A DNA stretch of 64,000 bases from Tuctoria greenei (lineage: Eukaryota > Streptophyta > Magnoliopsida > Poales > Poaceae): positions 1,137,644 to 1,201,643 of the forward strand of contig JAYESD010000007.1 of the NCBI GenBank assembly GCA_036927565.1. Reading direction: 5' to 3'. The translations under genes and the position numbers were made by a program. How positions within the stretch are numbered: position 1 is the first letter of the stretch; every line of letters starts with the position of its first letter. The notes under the pieces are model-generated. The model had not been told where the DNA came from and ran no database searches. It worked only from the letters and a program-made list of their open reading frames with translations. Below, one piece after another: positions 33,111 through 44,599 of the stretch.

Positions 33111-33830
33111 TCCTCAATTATATCTTGAGGACACCTTGAGTCTCACTCTTATCATGCAAAAAGAACACCCAAGTGAAACGTGAAAAATCATCAACAATTA
33201 CAAGACCATATTTGTTACCGCCAATGCTTATGTAGGTGATTAGACAGAAGAGGTCCATATGTAGAAGCTCTAACGGTCTTGTTGTTGTCATGATGTTTTT
33301 GGATGGATGTTGAGCTCCAACTTGCTTTCCGGCTTGACATGCGCTACATGGCCTATCCTTTTCAAACACAACATTCTTTACACCACGAATGTGCTCGCCC
33401 TTAAGAAGTTTTTGCAAATTCCTCAACCCATCATGGGCTAGTCTTCTATGCCAAAGTCATCCCATGTTGGTTTTTGCAATTAAGCATGTGTCAAGTTGGG
33501 CTTTATCTGCGAAGAAATCCACAAGATAGAGCTTTCCCTTGAGAACACCCTTAAAAGCAATTGAGTCATTGCTTCTTCTTGTGATTGTCATACCCTCATT
33601 AGTGAAAAGATAATTATAACCTTTGTCACATAGTTGTGATATGGACAATAGGTTATAATCAAGTGATCGACATGTAAAACATTAGAAAGAGTATGATTAG
33701 AGGATATAGTAATTTTACCAGTGCCAAGGATTTTCCCTTGGCTGTTGTCCCCAAAGTAAATTCCTTGACTTGGATCTTCGTTTTCCTCATACTTCACCAA
33801 CATATTCCTCTCTCCGGTCATGTGATTTGT
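33111..33830 (-). pseudogene. SIRE-like protease and integrase (partial)
   Basis: Protease remnant 33821-33588 (YFGDNSQGKILGTGKI, LSNVLHVDHL), then the pre-integrase zone (LCDKGYN, near 33640), then the zinc-binding and core start 33426-33118: RNLQKLLKGEHIRGVKN, CSACQAGKQVGAQH, ELLHMDLFCL, YGLVIVDDFSRFTWVFFLHD. The second catalytic Asp and everything after it are missing. Confidence 0.8.
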
Positions 33831-33888
33831 GCATCCACTACCAAGAACTCAATTGGTTCCACCGGAGGAGTATGCCTACAAAATAGAG

Positions 33889-36158
33889 TTAAGCCTTGGC
33901 TTTAGGTACCCAAGCGGTGTTGGGTCCTTTGATATTAGTCAAGAGGCACTTGGGCACCCACACACAAGGTTTTGGACTCCTGCGGTGTGCCCCAACATAC
34001 CTAGCATAAGTCTTTACAAACTTGTTCCTTAACAAAACATATGAAGCATAAAAATCATGGAATAATGGATGAGGTTCCTTCTTAGACATGTCACGTGAAG
34101 TAGCAATGTTCTTTCCTTTGTCATTGTTATATGAGCCTCCTTTGATAAAAACAATCAAGTCTTTGTCATTCTTGGGAGTTTTGGCATTTTGCATCTTCTT
34201 CCTAGAAAAGTCAATACCATCCTTGACAAGAGGATGTCTTACGTTGGTATATGCACTACATGCATATGCCATCTTCTCCTTGTCAAAGATGCTACCTTTT
34301 GGTGCTTGCTTGTTTTGTGCCACTTTAAGCTCATATTTTAATTTTAGGATCAAGTTAGAGCATTTGCAAACTTGAGATGTTTCGGACTTGACATTTGTGG
34401 AATGTAAGCTTTTAGATGAATAAGGTGTATTGACCTTGAGAGATTCCACTTGTATTTCAAGAATCTTGTTAATTTTTGTCAACCTAACAAGTTCATCCTT
34501 CAGCAAAATTGTAGTCTTCTCAAGATTTGAGCAAGTTTCCTTGCTCAAAGCGAGTTCACTCTCAAGTGCATTGGTTCTTTCTCTTTCAAGATCTAAGAGC
34601 TCCTCAAAATCTTGACATCTCTCTTTTTGTTGGATTAGCATGCCCTCTTGATGATTGATGAGCTTTTCCTTCTCAAATATCTCATCTGACAATATCTCCA
34701 ATCTTTTCAATGTACTCTTACTCATATCTTTAAGCATGTCTTCATTTTCACTACCACTATAAAAATTATCGAGTGATAAAATTGAAGAGAGTGGTTTAGA
34801 TTTAACCTTATTTCTTCCCTCCTTGGACATGAGGCATGTTGGTCTTGAGCTCTCCAAGTTTGGGAAGAGCTTGTTCTCCGTGGTTGATCTCTTCATGACA
34901 ATTGTTGCCATCTTCTCTTCTTCTTCATCGGAGGAGTCTTCATTTGAATCCCACTCCTCCCCGAGGTGGTCTTGTCCCGATTGCTTATTCTTCTTGAAGT
35001 ATTTCTTGTATTGGGACTTGTCCTCCTTTTTTTATTTTCTTCATGTGGACAATCCACAATGAAGTGGCCATATTCCCTACAATTATAACAAGCCCTCTTT
35101 GATCTTATTCTGGACTTGTCCTTTTTCTTGCTTTCATGATGATAGCTTCCCCTTCTCCTTCTCAACATTCTTTTGAACTTGTTAATGAAAAGTGCCTCCT
35201 TCTCATCGATGTTGAGGCTCTCTTCATCATTTTCTTCTTGTTCTTGAGACCTTGATGATGTTGTCTTGAATGCAACGTCTTTCTTCTTGGAGGAGGTGAG
35301 CTTTTGGAGTTCGTTATAGAACATGGTCTCTCGCTCCATCATCTCATGGTTAATGATTCTCCCTAGCACTTCTTCCGGAGTCATCTTGTGAAATTCCGAA
35401 CTCTCACAAATTAAGGAGCAAAGAGCGACATTCTGTGCCATAAATACCCGAATCATACTCTTTACCACTTCGTGGTCCGTCCATTGAGTGCATCCATAAG
35501 AGTAACTCTTGTTGATGAGGATTTTGAGGCGGTTGTACATGTCTTGGGGGGTCTCACCATCCATGATAGTGAACCTCCCAAGTTCTCCCTCAACCATCTC
35601 GATCTTCGCCTCCCTAATAAAACGGTTGCCCACATGTGTCATCTTGAGTGTGTCCTATATGTCCTTGGCCACCTCCAACCCATCAATTCGATTGAACTCC
35701 TCTCGAATCAACTAGCAGGTGATCACTCCAACCGCTTGAGCATTGCGGTGGAGTAGGACGGCTTGCTCCGAGGTAACGTCTTCCTCATTCTTGGGAAGAT
35801 GGACACCTGTCAAAACAATTTGCCACAAGCAAGGGTCTAAGGAAATGAGATGCATATTCATGTTATGCTTCCACATAGAGTAATCATTTCCATCAAATTA
35901 GGGAGGTTTCCCAATAGGAATAGATAAATAATGATTGCTAGAGGTTAATCGCTTATAATTGTAAGGATATCAGGAGTAGTCTTGTGAACCACTCCTATTG
36001 GCGTCGTTGTTCTCCTTCTTGGGAAGATTCAACTTCTCACGAAATCGCGCCTTGAGTAGACACACTTCCTCGTCGTCATTGGTATCATCTTGAAGCACAT
36101 CGACATTCTTCATCTTGTCATCGTCGATGATCATCGGGTTATCACCCTTGTTGGCCAT
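33889..36158 (-). pseudogene. SIRE-like gag
   Basis: Three separated open parts in order: MANKGDNPMIIDDDK (36158-35970), the UBN2 core and zinc knuckle (35642-34893; FTIMDGETPQDMYNRLKIL, CYNCREYGHFIVDC), and a long coiled coil (34911-33889; repeated Leu/Glu heptads, ending CVWVPKCLLTNIKGPNTAWV). Stops near 35640-35970 and a frameshift near 34900 break it. Confidence 0.8.
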
Positions 36159-36215
36159 CTCCTTTTTTTTCTGAGTTGTTAGACTCTTGGTGGAAAGACC
36201 TGCTCTGATACCAAT

Positions 36216-37864
36216 TGAAGGTCGCCTAGAGGGGGTGAATAGACAATATGACCTGAAATTACTTAATCAAACGAGATTAAAACTCTGAGGCCGGACTAGT
36301 CTGGCCTCGGTCGTACTAGTCCGCTCAGAACGTGTTGAAAACCTAACAACTTGATTTCTACAAGTTATTTGTGAAATTTAGGTCGACGAAAGATAGATGC
36401 AAGGTATAGCAACCTATTACAACTTATATTAACAAATAAAGGCAATTAGGTTGCAAGATTTCAATTAAGAATAATGCGAACAACGATATGAATCCTAAAG
36501 TATTTCTTTTTTATATCGAAAAGTAAATCGAGAAGAGAGACACGATTTATCTTGTGGTTCAGCTTCACAAAGAAGCCTACATCCACGATGAGAAGTCCAC
36601 ACAAGGACAGAGTCTCACTTGACCCTCTTCTCACCAAGTCACCGCAAATGGCCGACTTGGTTTCCACTATCCCAAAGGGTAATCACCGATTTTTGGGGGC
36701 TGCTCACAAGTTGAGGTTTCCATAAATGAATACAGCAAGGAGCACACGAAGCTCAGCTCACACAAGCCACAAAATGCAAAACCAAGTGCAAGAGATCAAA
36801 CTGAGAGCCAAAGCATAATGATCCTCCTTCACTCTTGTTTCCAAACCCTAATCTTCTCAAGATTGGTCTTAGAGGGCAAGTGGGCAGAGTAGAAGGTTTT
36901 GGAAGGCTCAAGGACGGTTTTGGCGGCGCTAGGGTTCCAGAGATATCAAATGGGAGCTGGGGGTCCCATTTTTATAGAGGTCCCGACAACTAACTGTTAC
37001 AACCACCAAAGTCCGAACTAGTCCGGTTTATGACCACAGACTAGTCCGTCCCTTTGGGACCACTGATAGCTCAATGTCACACCTCGATAAAACAGGTGAC
37101 ATCCCCGTCAAACGTTTGAATTTCAAACAGTCATGGCAACCGGGACTAGTCCGGCCAAAAAGGACTCGTCCGAAGTGGAGCATAAGGCTTTAGTCCGGCT
37201 GAAAACGGACTATTCTCAGGTTGCCCAGACTAGTCCGACCCCTGAGGCGGACAAGTCCGGCCTCTCAAGACTTAGCTTCGGGATCTCACACTAAGGCATA
37301 ACAGATTAGTTCGTACCAATACAGATAAGTCTGAACTGTGACAGAGAACTTTAGTTCGTCTCAAAACAGACTACTTTGGCGTCCGGACTAGTCCGATCCC
37401 TGTGGCGAACAAGTCAAGCCTCCCAGGACTTAGCTCCAGAAGCTCTCGCCAAGGCAGAACGGACTAGTCCGCACTCACACGGATAAGTCCAAACTGGAAC
37501 AGAGACCTTTAGTCCGTCCTAAAAGGGACTAATGAGGCCAACCCGGACTAGTCCGACCTACTGGGGATTCTCTCACAAAGTCTTCTCGCTTAGGTTGTTC
37601 TCTCAACCATCACTTTGAACTCATCTTCGATGATCTCATTGCAGTTGATACACACACCCTCACACAGATACAGCTAGTCTAAACTCAACACAATAGAAAC
37701 CATCTATGCTTGAGTTTTCGACGTCCGTTTCAACTTTTTCTTTTTTGAGTGATTTTGTCTCATTTCAATTGTCACATCTGTGTTTAAGATCAACTCGGCT
37801 CATTAGTCTCTTAATTATCGTCATCAATCATCCAAAACCCAAAGAATGTTTAGATGCACTTTCA
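36216..37864 (-). repeat. SIRE-like 5' LTR with ACTAGT palindromes
   Basis: 1649 bp. On the minus strand it begins TGAAAGTGCATCTA and ends CGACCTTCA, directly followed by ATTGGTATCAGAGC. The first 1 kb carries many spaced copies of GGACTAGTCCG and variants (for example near 36295, 37017, 37143, 37222, 37386, 37461 and 37546). A second LTR of the same family is split at 47.3 and 60.5 kb. Confidence 0.85.
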
Positions 37865-37969
37865 GAAAGATTTGATTATTTTTTAGATTTAAAATACTAC
37901 AATAAAGGTACTCAACATTGAAATGGTTATTTAGTTATCAAGTGAATGTGCTCTACATTCGTTGAACGA

Positions 37970-38222
37970 TGTGTTCATGTCTGTCTGTAACCGAAGCCAA
38001 AGGAGACATGCTTTTTGTAAAGTTCGTCTCATTTCATTCGCAAATAGGAGCGCGCTCTGTTAACCGCTCGTCTACCGTTTATCATAGGATTGAACTCGTC
38101 TCGGATATTTTATTAAATAAGACGCGTCTTATAATATCTCGTCTGCTTTTACGCTTAGCTGCGACTTTCTTTCGTGAATCAGCATTCTCGTTGAGACGAG
38201 CTCGTCTCGTTTGTCTCTGATT
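37970..38222. repeat. CGTCTC-type motif cluster, right
   Basis: TTCGTCTCATT, GCTCGTCTACC, ACTCGTCTCGG, ACGCGTCTTA, TCTCGTCTGC and a palindrome GAGACGAGCTCGTCTC near 38195. The motif family matches the clusters at 28.6 and 30.2 kb, mostly in the opposite orientation. Confidence 0.55.
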
Positions 38223-38323
38223 TTTATCTCCCATTTGCGTTTCTGCACATCGTCACTGCAGCTTCCTTCGTCAGTGCAGATTATCGCTGCAGTGGTTGCT
38301 AACGTCTGGGCGGTGTCACTCCG

Positions 38324-38446
38324 ACCTACCACTTTGTTCGCTGAAGAAATGATGGGAAATTGAGCAAAAAGGAAGGAGGAGTTGGTGCTTGTTTTGGTGC
38401 GGTGGTTGGTGTGGTGAATCCTCCTGTCCTCCACCACCAATATAAC
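38324..38446 (+). promoter_or_regulatory. COMT core promoter with AC elements
   Basis: ACCTACC (AC-I type, 38324-38330) and GGTTGGT (reverse of AC-II ACCAACC, 38404-38410) are known lignin-MYB binding sites. A TATAAC box at 38441-38446 lies about 115 bp before the ATG. Function inferred from these motifs. Confidence 0.6.
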
Positions 38447-38556
38447 CCGTCTTCCTCCCACCTCTTCTTCCCAGTCCCAGCACAGCAGAGCAGCTCAGCT
38501 CCTCCGTCTTCCTCCTCTCCTAGCTAGCTCACCTCCGGCCAGCCAGCCAGCCGAAC

Positions 38557-39774
38557 ATGGGGTCCACGGCCGCCGACATGGCCGCGGTGGCGGACGAGGA
38601 GGCGTGCATGTACGCGCTGCAGCTGGCGTCGTCCTCCATCCTGCCGATGACGCTCAAGAACGCCATCGAGCTGGGCCTGCTGGACGTCCTGGAGGCCGCG
38701 CGCAAGTCGTCCTCCGTGGCGGTCACGCCGGAGGAGGTGGTGGCGCGGCTGCCCGTGGCGCCCAAGAACCCCGACGCGCCCGTCATGGTGGACCGCATCC
38801 TCCGGCTGCTGGCCTCCTACGACATCGTCAGGTGCGAGATCGAGGAGGGCAAGGACGGTAAGCTGTCCCGCCGGTACGCCGCCGCGCCGGTCTGCAAGTG
38901 GCTGACCCCCAACGAGGACGGCGTGTCCATGGCCGCGCTCGCGCTCATGAACCAGGACAAGGTGCTCATGGAGAGCTGGTGAGCGGTCCATCACTTACTT
39001 ACTCTGCTTTTGGTTGTGCTAATGTGCTCTGTCTGAGCGAAAAGTATTCGTTCAACAGGGAATTAATTGTTGACTAAAGAATAACTGCTGTTCTGTTGCA
39101 GGTACTACCTAAAGGACGCCGTTGTGGAAGGCGGCATCCCGTTCAACAAGGCGTACGGCATGACGGCGTTCGAGTACCACGGCACCGACGCCCGGTTCAA
39201 CCGCGTGTTCAACGAGGGCATGAAGAACCACTCCGTGATCATCACCAAGAAGCTGCTGGAGTTCTACACGGGCTTCGAGGGCGTGGGCACCCTGGTGGAC
39301 GTGGGCGGCGGCATCGGCGCCACCCTGCACGCCATCACCTCCCACCACCCGGGCATCAAGGGCGTCAACTTCGACCTCCCGCACGTCATCTCCGAGGCGC
39401 CGCCGTTCCCCGGCGTGCAGCACGTCGGCGGCGACATGTTCCAGTCGGTGCCCGCCGGCGACGCCATCCTCATGAAGTGGATCCTCCACGACTGGAGCGA
39501 CGCCCACTGCGCCACGCTGCTCAAGAACTGCTTCGACGCGCTGCCGCCGCGCGGCAAGGTCATCGTCGTCGAGTGCATCCTGCCGCTCAACCCGGAGGCC
39601 ACCCCCAAGGCGCAGGGCGTGTTCCACGTCGACATGATCATGCTCGCGCACAACCCCGGTGGCAAGGAGCGCTACGAGAGGGAGTTCGAGGACCTCGCGC
39701 GCGGCGCAGGGTTCACCGGCGTCAAGGCAGCCTACATCTACGCCAACGCGTGGGCCATCGAGTTCACCAAGTGA
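38557..39774 (+). CDS. COMT: Caffeic acid/5-hydroxyconiferaldehyde O-methyltransferase
   Basis: Exons 38557-38978 and 39102-39774 with a GT-AG intron give 364 aa, the normal length for the family. It transfers methyl from SAM to the 5-hydroxyl of lignin precursors and so sets syringyl lignin; grass COMTs also methylate flavones such as tricin precursors. Cytosolic dimer. The N-terminal dimerisation domain starts MGSTAADMAAVADEEACMYA. The SAM site is LVDVGGGIGATL. The catalytic His lies in LMKWILHDWSDAHC, followed by VVECILPLNPEA, and the C-terminus is IYANAWAIEFTK. All key motifs are intact. MYB AC elements upstream fit lignin control. LHY lies upstream in opposite orientation, separated by inserted transposons. 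Confidence 0.97.
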
Positions 39775-40328
39775 TCTATACAGATTGTCAGATTGCTGCT
39801 GCTGCTGCCGCCGTTGTACTCCTTCTGCTCATCATCAATTTGGCTTTCTTTTCCTGATGCCGCGCTTAGCCTCCCTCCAGGGTGGGCATGCATGCTCATC
39901 ATCTTCTTCTCGATCGACGGGTCTGTGTTCTAATGGTTGTACTCCTTCCTTGTTCTCCGTCATGTACCATTAATAATAACTAAGGTTATACGCATATCAT
40001 ATGACATGATTTTCTCTGGCGACATGAATGTTGACAAATCTTTAGCAATTTCGATTTTTTTTTATACTTAGTAGTATTCACGAGGGGGAACTGTCTGCAC
40101 TGTTTGGCAAATGCTGACTGAACAGGTCAAACTGTTTGCTATGTACTGCTGCTGCTGCCCTCTGTATTGTCGGGCTTCAATGTCAGTCCACGCTTGCGTT
40201 TAGCCCAAACTTGGAGCCTTTATTTGGCCCAACTAACTAAAAGTCCTTTATTTGCTTATTTTTTATCCAAATTGTTACGACACATTTCATAACCAGAGTC
40301 GTTGTTGCTACGATCAGTCAAGCCGACT
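39775..40328. other. COMT 3' UTR and flank
   Basis: CT-rich 3' UTR with a likely polyadenylation zone near 39960-39990 (AATAATAAC). No other feature seen. Confidence 0.5.
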
Positions 40329-40434
40329 ACTCCCTCCGTTTCGTTTTAATTGTCGTTAGGACAACCTTCGTTAGTTCATTTCTAGTTCATTTGGTTGTCT
40401 GAAAACCACAATTATTTCATAACGGAGCGAGTAT
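40329..40434. mobile_element. Stowaway-like MITE
   Basis: 106 bp with ends CTCCCTCCGTTTCG and CATAACGGAGCGAG, inner arms AATTGTCGTTAGGACA and TTGTCTGAAAACCACAATT, and TA flanks. Confidence 0.85.
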
Positions 40435-41025
40435 TTCATGACCGGTCGCGGACGAGCCACCGAGCGGGAGCAGCAATGAGAGCAAGGATAATGGAGTAGC
40501 CGGTTGCAGGCTGTAACTCAATGCCATGTCACTTTAGAGTCAACAGTTTAGCCTTCTTATATAATAGACTAGCTATTAGATTGACTGTAAAGTGATTGGA
40601 ATAAATGCCCTGTTTTGCCTACCCCCAATCGCATGCAGCCACATAGGTAGAGTCACCTCGTAAATGCCGCTGCGCCTGGCTACTATTCTGGAGCCAGCAA
40701 CTCTCTCTCTCTTCTTTACTCCCTCGTCCACGTAAGCAATATGCTGATGTGGATTCTTTTGAGCCAGCTGACTAGGCTCTATTATACTTGCTCTGATCAG
40801 CAGCGTCCCCCGCCGTGCGCACAGTACAGAAATTAGAGATCGAGTAGCAGCAGTAGCAGTGTAGCCCAGCTAGCTAGGCGTGTACTACTCTCCTATGCCA
40901 TGCTTTGTTCCGGCCCGTGGAGTCGAGTCGATCTCACATCAACAAGTTTTTTTTTCCTTTACATTTCTAGTACATTCATTTTTTTGCGACGATTCGTTTT
41001 AAAAAAGGGCCACTAAATTTTGCTG

Positions 41026-41080
<55 letters not shown>

Positions 41081-41868
41081 ACCGTACCCCGCAGACTCGC
41101 CACTGCCGAGGATTAAACAAAAAACTGCATGCGCGGCCGTTTGGCTCCTCTACACTCAACTCCATTGGCGACCGACCGAGCGCCCGACGACGACAGCATC
41201 ATTGCAGATCCCCCGGCACAAGCAAACTGCAAGCATATAGTACAGTAAAGCGAGCGCACACAGCATGCATGCAGCGATTAGTTTAAGTAGTGTGATGGAT
41301 GGGGGCGTATATTTGGCACGTACTGTATGCTAAACGGCGGAGGAAGGAATTAACCCTCGCGCTCTGTGTCTGCGCAGCCACTAATTATTCTCTTGTCCCA
41401 TCCAGTAGTGATTTTAGGTTTTTCGCCTTTGGTTAAGGAAAGCAAATGGCTAATAATAAGTGATTATGATGGTGATGATTCGGAGTCGGAGCAATTAAAC
41501 CCTAAGTCCAAATTCAGGCACCACCCCGTAGTAGGCCCACTAATAGGGCCCGAACCCTCCTCCACCAACTGTAGGCCCACCCTCCCCTCCCCACCCCCCC
41601 ACTGGCATGGTACGTGCGCCTGCCTTTTTGTAGAGGCAGGCTGGCGGGCCTACCACACACATGGCTTGGCTTGCTTGCCCGGCATCCCATCCGTCCGTCT
41701 CCTCCTAGCCGCGCACCTCACCACCACCGTCCTACTACTAATAATAACAGAGAGAGAGACGGAGACGGAGACGGGCAGACGGCGCTCGGCGACGGCTGAT
41801 GGATCGCACGACACCACATGTGCGCGTTCCTCCTTCCGCTCACGGCTCACTCTCTCTCTTACAGTATG
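40435..41868. other. Intergenic and RING gene upstream region
   Basis: Spacer between COMT and the RING gene. Contains a long (TA)n run and CT/GA-rich tracts near 40690-40720 and 41745-41770. No gene recognised. Confidence 0.45.
41028..41079. repeat. (TA)n microsatellite
   Basis: About 26 uninterrupted TA units. Confidence 0.95.
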
Positions 41869-41872
41869 TATG

Positions 41873-41882
41873 TATATATATA
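41873..41882 (+). promoter_or_regulatory. TATA box of RING-H2 gene
   Basis: TATATATATA about 115 bp before the ATG, followed by a CT-rich leader (CTCTCTCT at about 41903 and 41931). Confidence 0.55.
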
Positions 41883-41993
41883 GACCCCACACCTCCTCCT
41901 CTCTCTCTCTTCTCCTTCCATTCCATCCTCTCTCTCTCTATAGTACTACTACTATCTTTTTCTCTTGTCTCTAGAAAGCAGCGGGGGACGGCG

Positions 41994-42464
41994 ATGGGGT
42001 TCCCGTCGGTGTGCTACTGCGTGATCCTACCGCAGCCGCTCATCCTGGTGCTGCAGCTGCTGGACCTCCTCCGCCACGCGGTCCTGCTCTGCCTCTCCTC
42101 GCTCGGCCTCGCGGCGCCACCGCCGGACGACCGCCCGGCCCTCCCCCTCGCGGCGCCGGCGGCGGACCTGCACCAGGCCGCTGCCGCTGCCGCTCCGCCG
42201 CCCCTCCCCGTCATGGACCTGCTCCCCGCCGTCCGGTACGCCGACCTCCTCCGGTCCCGCCGCGGCGGCCGCGCCGTGTGCGCCGTCTGCCTCGGCGCGC
42301 TCCAGGCGCGGCACCGCGTCCGCGAGCTCCCCAACTGCGCGCACGCCTTCCACAGGGCCTGCATCGACAAGTGGGTCGACAAGGGCCACGCCACCTGCCC
42401 GCTCTGCCGGGCCGCACTCCTCCCCGCCGTTCCGCCCGCGGCTCTCGACGACCTCCACTGCTAG
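41994..42464 (+). CDS. BRH1-like RING-H2 E3 ubiquitin ligase
   Basis: Intronless, 156 aa, GC-rich. The N-terminus MGFPSVCYCVILPQPLILVL with the following LLDLLRHAVLLCL is a hydrophobic membrane-anchor-like segment, as in the BRH1/XERICO group. A Pro/Ala-rich linker follows. Residues about 96-140 are a RING-H2 finger: CAVCLGAL, ELPNCAHAFHRACIDKWVDK, ATCPLCRAAL, with all eight zinc ligands in C-x2-C, C-x-H-x2-H-x2-C, C-x2-C order. It likely transfers ubiquitin with an E2 partner. BRH1 relatives respond to brassinosteroid or stress; the substrate is unknown. The ATG was chosen because the conserved MGFP start lies there and a TATA box is suitably upstream. Confidence 0.88.
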   Translation: MGFPSVCYCVILPQPLILVLQLLDLLRHAVLLCLSSLGLAAPPPDDRPALPLAAPAADLHQAAAAAAPPPLPVMDLLPAVRYADLLRSRRGGRAVCAVCLGALQARHRVRELPNCAHAFHRACIDKWVDKGHATCPLCRAALLPAVPPAALDDLHC

Positions 42465-43630
42465 CTGCTACTACTAGCTACTACCACCTAGGAGTAGCTA
42501 GCTGACCTCCTGTCGCCCGGCCATGGATCCATCCACCCACCAACGCTGCTTTAACTTCTTTCTCAGAAGAAATGAAAAGAAATGAAATGAAATGGTGGGA
42601 AGAGAAAGAGAGAGGAGATGGTGGTGTCAGACAGTGCGTGCGTGCGTGCGTGGTGGAGCAGTATTATTATCGGCAGTAGGTGAGACCGTGAGAGGAGGCG
42701 CTAATTATGAGGAGAGGAGGAGGAGGACGGCGATGCCTACTACTCCTACCCGCATTGGATCTGGTGAATGCATCACACCACTCTCTCTCTCTCTCACTCT
42801 CCTCTTGTAAAGTTCGCCTTGTTGTTACTGTACCCACTTAAGATCCATCCAGAGAGATGTAGTACATAGCTGCCTCCACTTGAAAATCATATGAACGTAT
42901 TAGCTTCATTTGATGATGATAGAGTCAGTCAATTTGACACGAAGATCGAAGAGAAAAGAGATGCTTGCCGTGCGTGCGTGTGTCATTCAGAGTGATGCAA
43001 AGGTTGTTTATTACTATGAACCGGGCGGGCGGATCCCAACAGATTTGTTCCTATCGCGTTTGGTGATTAGCTAGGAGGCTATCACTATCCCTTCCGGCTC
43101 CATCCCGAAGAGATTTCCCTGGTGGCAGGCATAGCTTTCAATTTTAGTAGGAACAAACCTAAAACGACGATTTTTTTGGGACAAGTCTAAGAGGCTAATT
43201 TGATTAATTTGAAATGAGGGCATGAATTCGCAGCGTTCGTCATGAGAGTGAAGAGGAGGAGACGCTCGTCGTGGTACCTGAAAAATCGTACAGAGGCCAT
43301 CATCAATTCCTCGGGAGTTGGGGCCCGGCCACGGACGCGGCCAATTAACAATCTGCAGTCTGGGTGTGCGCGCGGTACGGCCGGCTGCCTCATCAGAACC
43401 AGGGTTTCTCTTCGCTCCATCTAGTAGTAGTTGCAAACAGTACAGTGTTGCTGTTACCAGCTTCATAATTAATTCACCTCCCACTTATCATAATTAAAAG
43501 GCCATGGCCGCCATGTCGCAAGCTGCTGCCTGCGCGGTCTGCACGGGAGGAACTAAAGAACGCTTTTCCTTTTCAGAACGGGAAAAAGAAGAGGAAGGAC
43601 AGCAAGCTGAAACACAAGGGTTACAGAGGC
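42465..43630. other. RING gene 3' flank and intergenic
   Basis: Contains (GTGC)n near 42637-42652 and (CT)n near 42781-42796. A GC-rich patch at 43180-43420 has open frames on both strands with no known domain. No gene supported. Confidence 0.45.
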
Positions 43631-43934
43631 TGCCGGTCTCCTTTGGTACAGCTTCACAAAACTGATTCTCTAGATTCACTTCTGACTCTCTGGTGAAGTG
43701 ATTTTGTGGCTGAAAATATTCTCTGTAATTTCCTAGAATAAACTCTAAGAATCATTACAGAGAATCACTTCACAGAATCATGAGAAGATACTTTTTTTCA
43801 GCTTCCAGTCCCTAAGTTCATTTTAGAGAATCACTTCACATAATCAACCAAGAATAACTTCTTCTGAAAAATAGTACAACTTCCCTGATTCTGCCTGAGA
43901 ATCAACTCTGTAAAGCTCCGCCAAAGGGGCCCTA
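43631..43934. mobile_element. About 300-bp MITE, hAT or PIF-like
   Basis: Terminal inverted similarity: CTCCTTTGGTACAGCTTCAC at the left, and GCCCCTTTGGCGGAGCTTTAC as the reverse complement of the right end. The interior repeats AGAGAATCACTTCACA-type words in both orientations. No coding capacity. Superfamily uncertain. Confidence 0.6.
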
Positions 43935-44170
43935 AGTACTTTAGATATTAATTGCCATAATATGAGTTTTGGTCCACTGGATTGTCAAATGCATGGGTGC
44001 ATCAATTCTCGTTCCTTCTTCGGTTTATGGGGGGCCTATATATGGATGGGCGACTGCTGGTTTGTTGATTTCTGATGCAGTGGGTATCACTTTCTCTACG
44101 TATGAAAGCTTCGTGTAACGTCTATTGTCAGTTCAACAAATTTGTTGCTGGTGTATTTTTTGTACTGCAT

Positions 44171-44267
44171 GTACTTCGTCCGGATCTTTTTATGTGTCAT
44201 CAGTTAGTTTAAAAAAGAATTAGTTGGTGACAAATAAAAAGATCATAAAAAGATCTGGGTGGAGTGT
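44171..44267. mobile_element. Stowaway-like MITE
   Basis: About 97 bp with arms GGATCTTTTTATGTGTCATCAG and its complement (GGTGACAAATAAAAAGATC). The right arm has a short duplication (AAAAAGATC twice). Confidence 0.7.
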
Positions 44268-44599
44268 CAGGCTCCATTATTGTGTATTCTAATTTGGAGG
44301 GCACAAATGTCATATGATGATTTATAGGAAGGCATAAATACCGCTTGTCTCGAGTTGTGTTGTAAGTAAAGTGGTGCCAAACCAGACAATGGTGAGAATG
44401 ACGAGGACGATTAGTAGTCACGTCTCAGTCGATCATATGTTCATTATATATGGTTCTAGCACATAACAGGAACTGCTGGAATGTGACATAAGCTTCTGAT
44501 TGTAGAGTGTGGTATCATAGCTCAGAGGAATTACACAAGTCCAGAGCATGGTCTTCGAATGCCTACTATCACAGCCAGTGTTCCGATCCTCATGCCATA

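Larger units (their letters stand above)
33111..37864 (-). mobile_element. SIRE/Maximus-like copia element, 3' half missing
   Basis: Minus-strand element with 5' LTR (36216-37864), primer site (36200-36215), gag, protease and the first part of integrase. It stops at about 33111, so RT, RNase H and the 3' LTR are absent. Gag is long and coiled-coil rich, as in the SIRE/Maximus lineage. Frames contain several stops. Confidence 0.85.

Noticed and set aside
39096..39857. Long open frame rich in Arg/His/Gly overlapping COMT exon 2
   Set aside because: It is a shadow of the GC-rich COMT coding frame and has no domain.
43071..43484. GC-rich open frames as a gene or captured exon
   Set aside because: No domain recognised and no consistent splice structure; left as intergenic.
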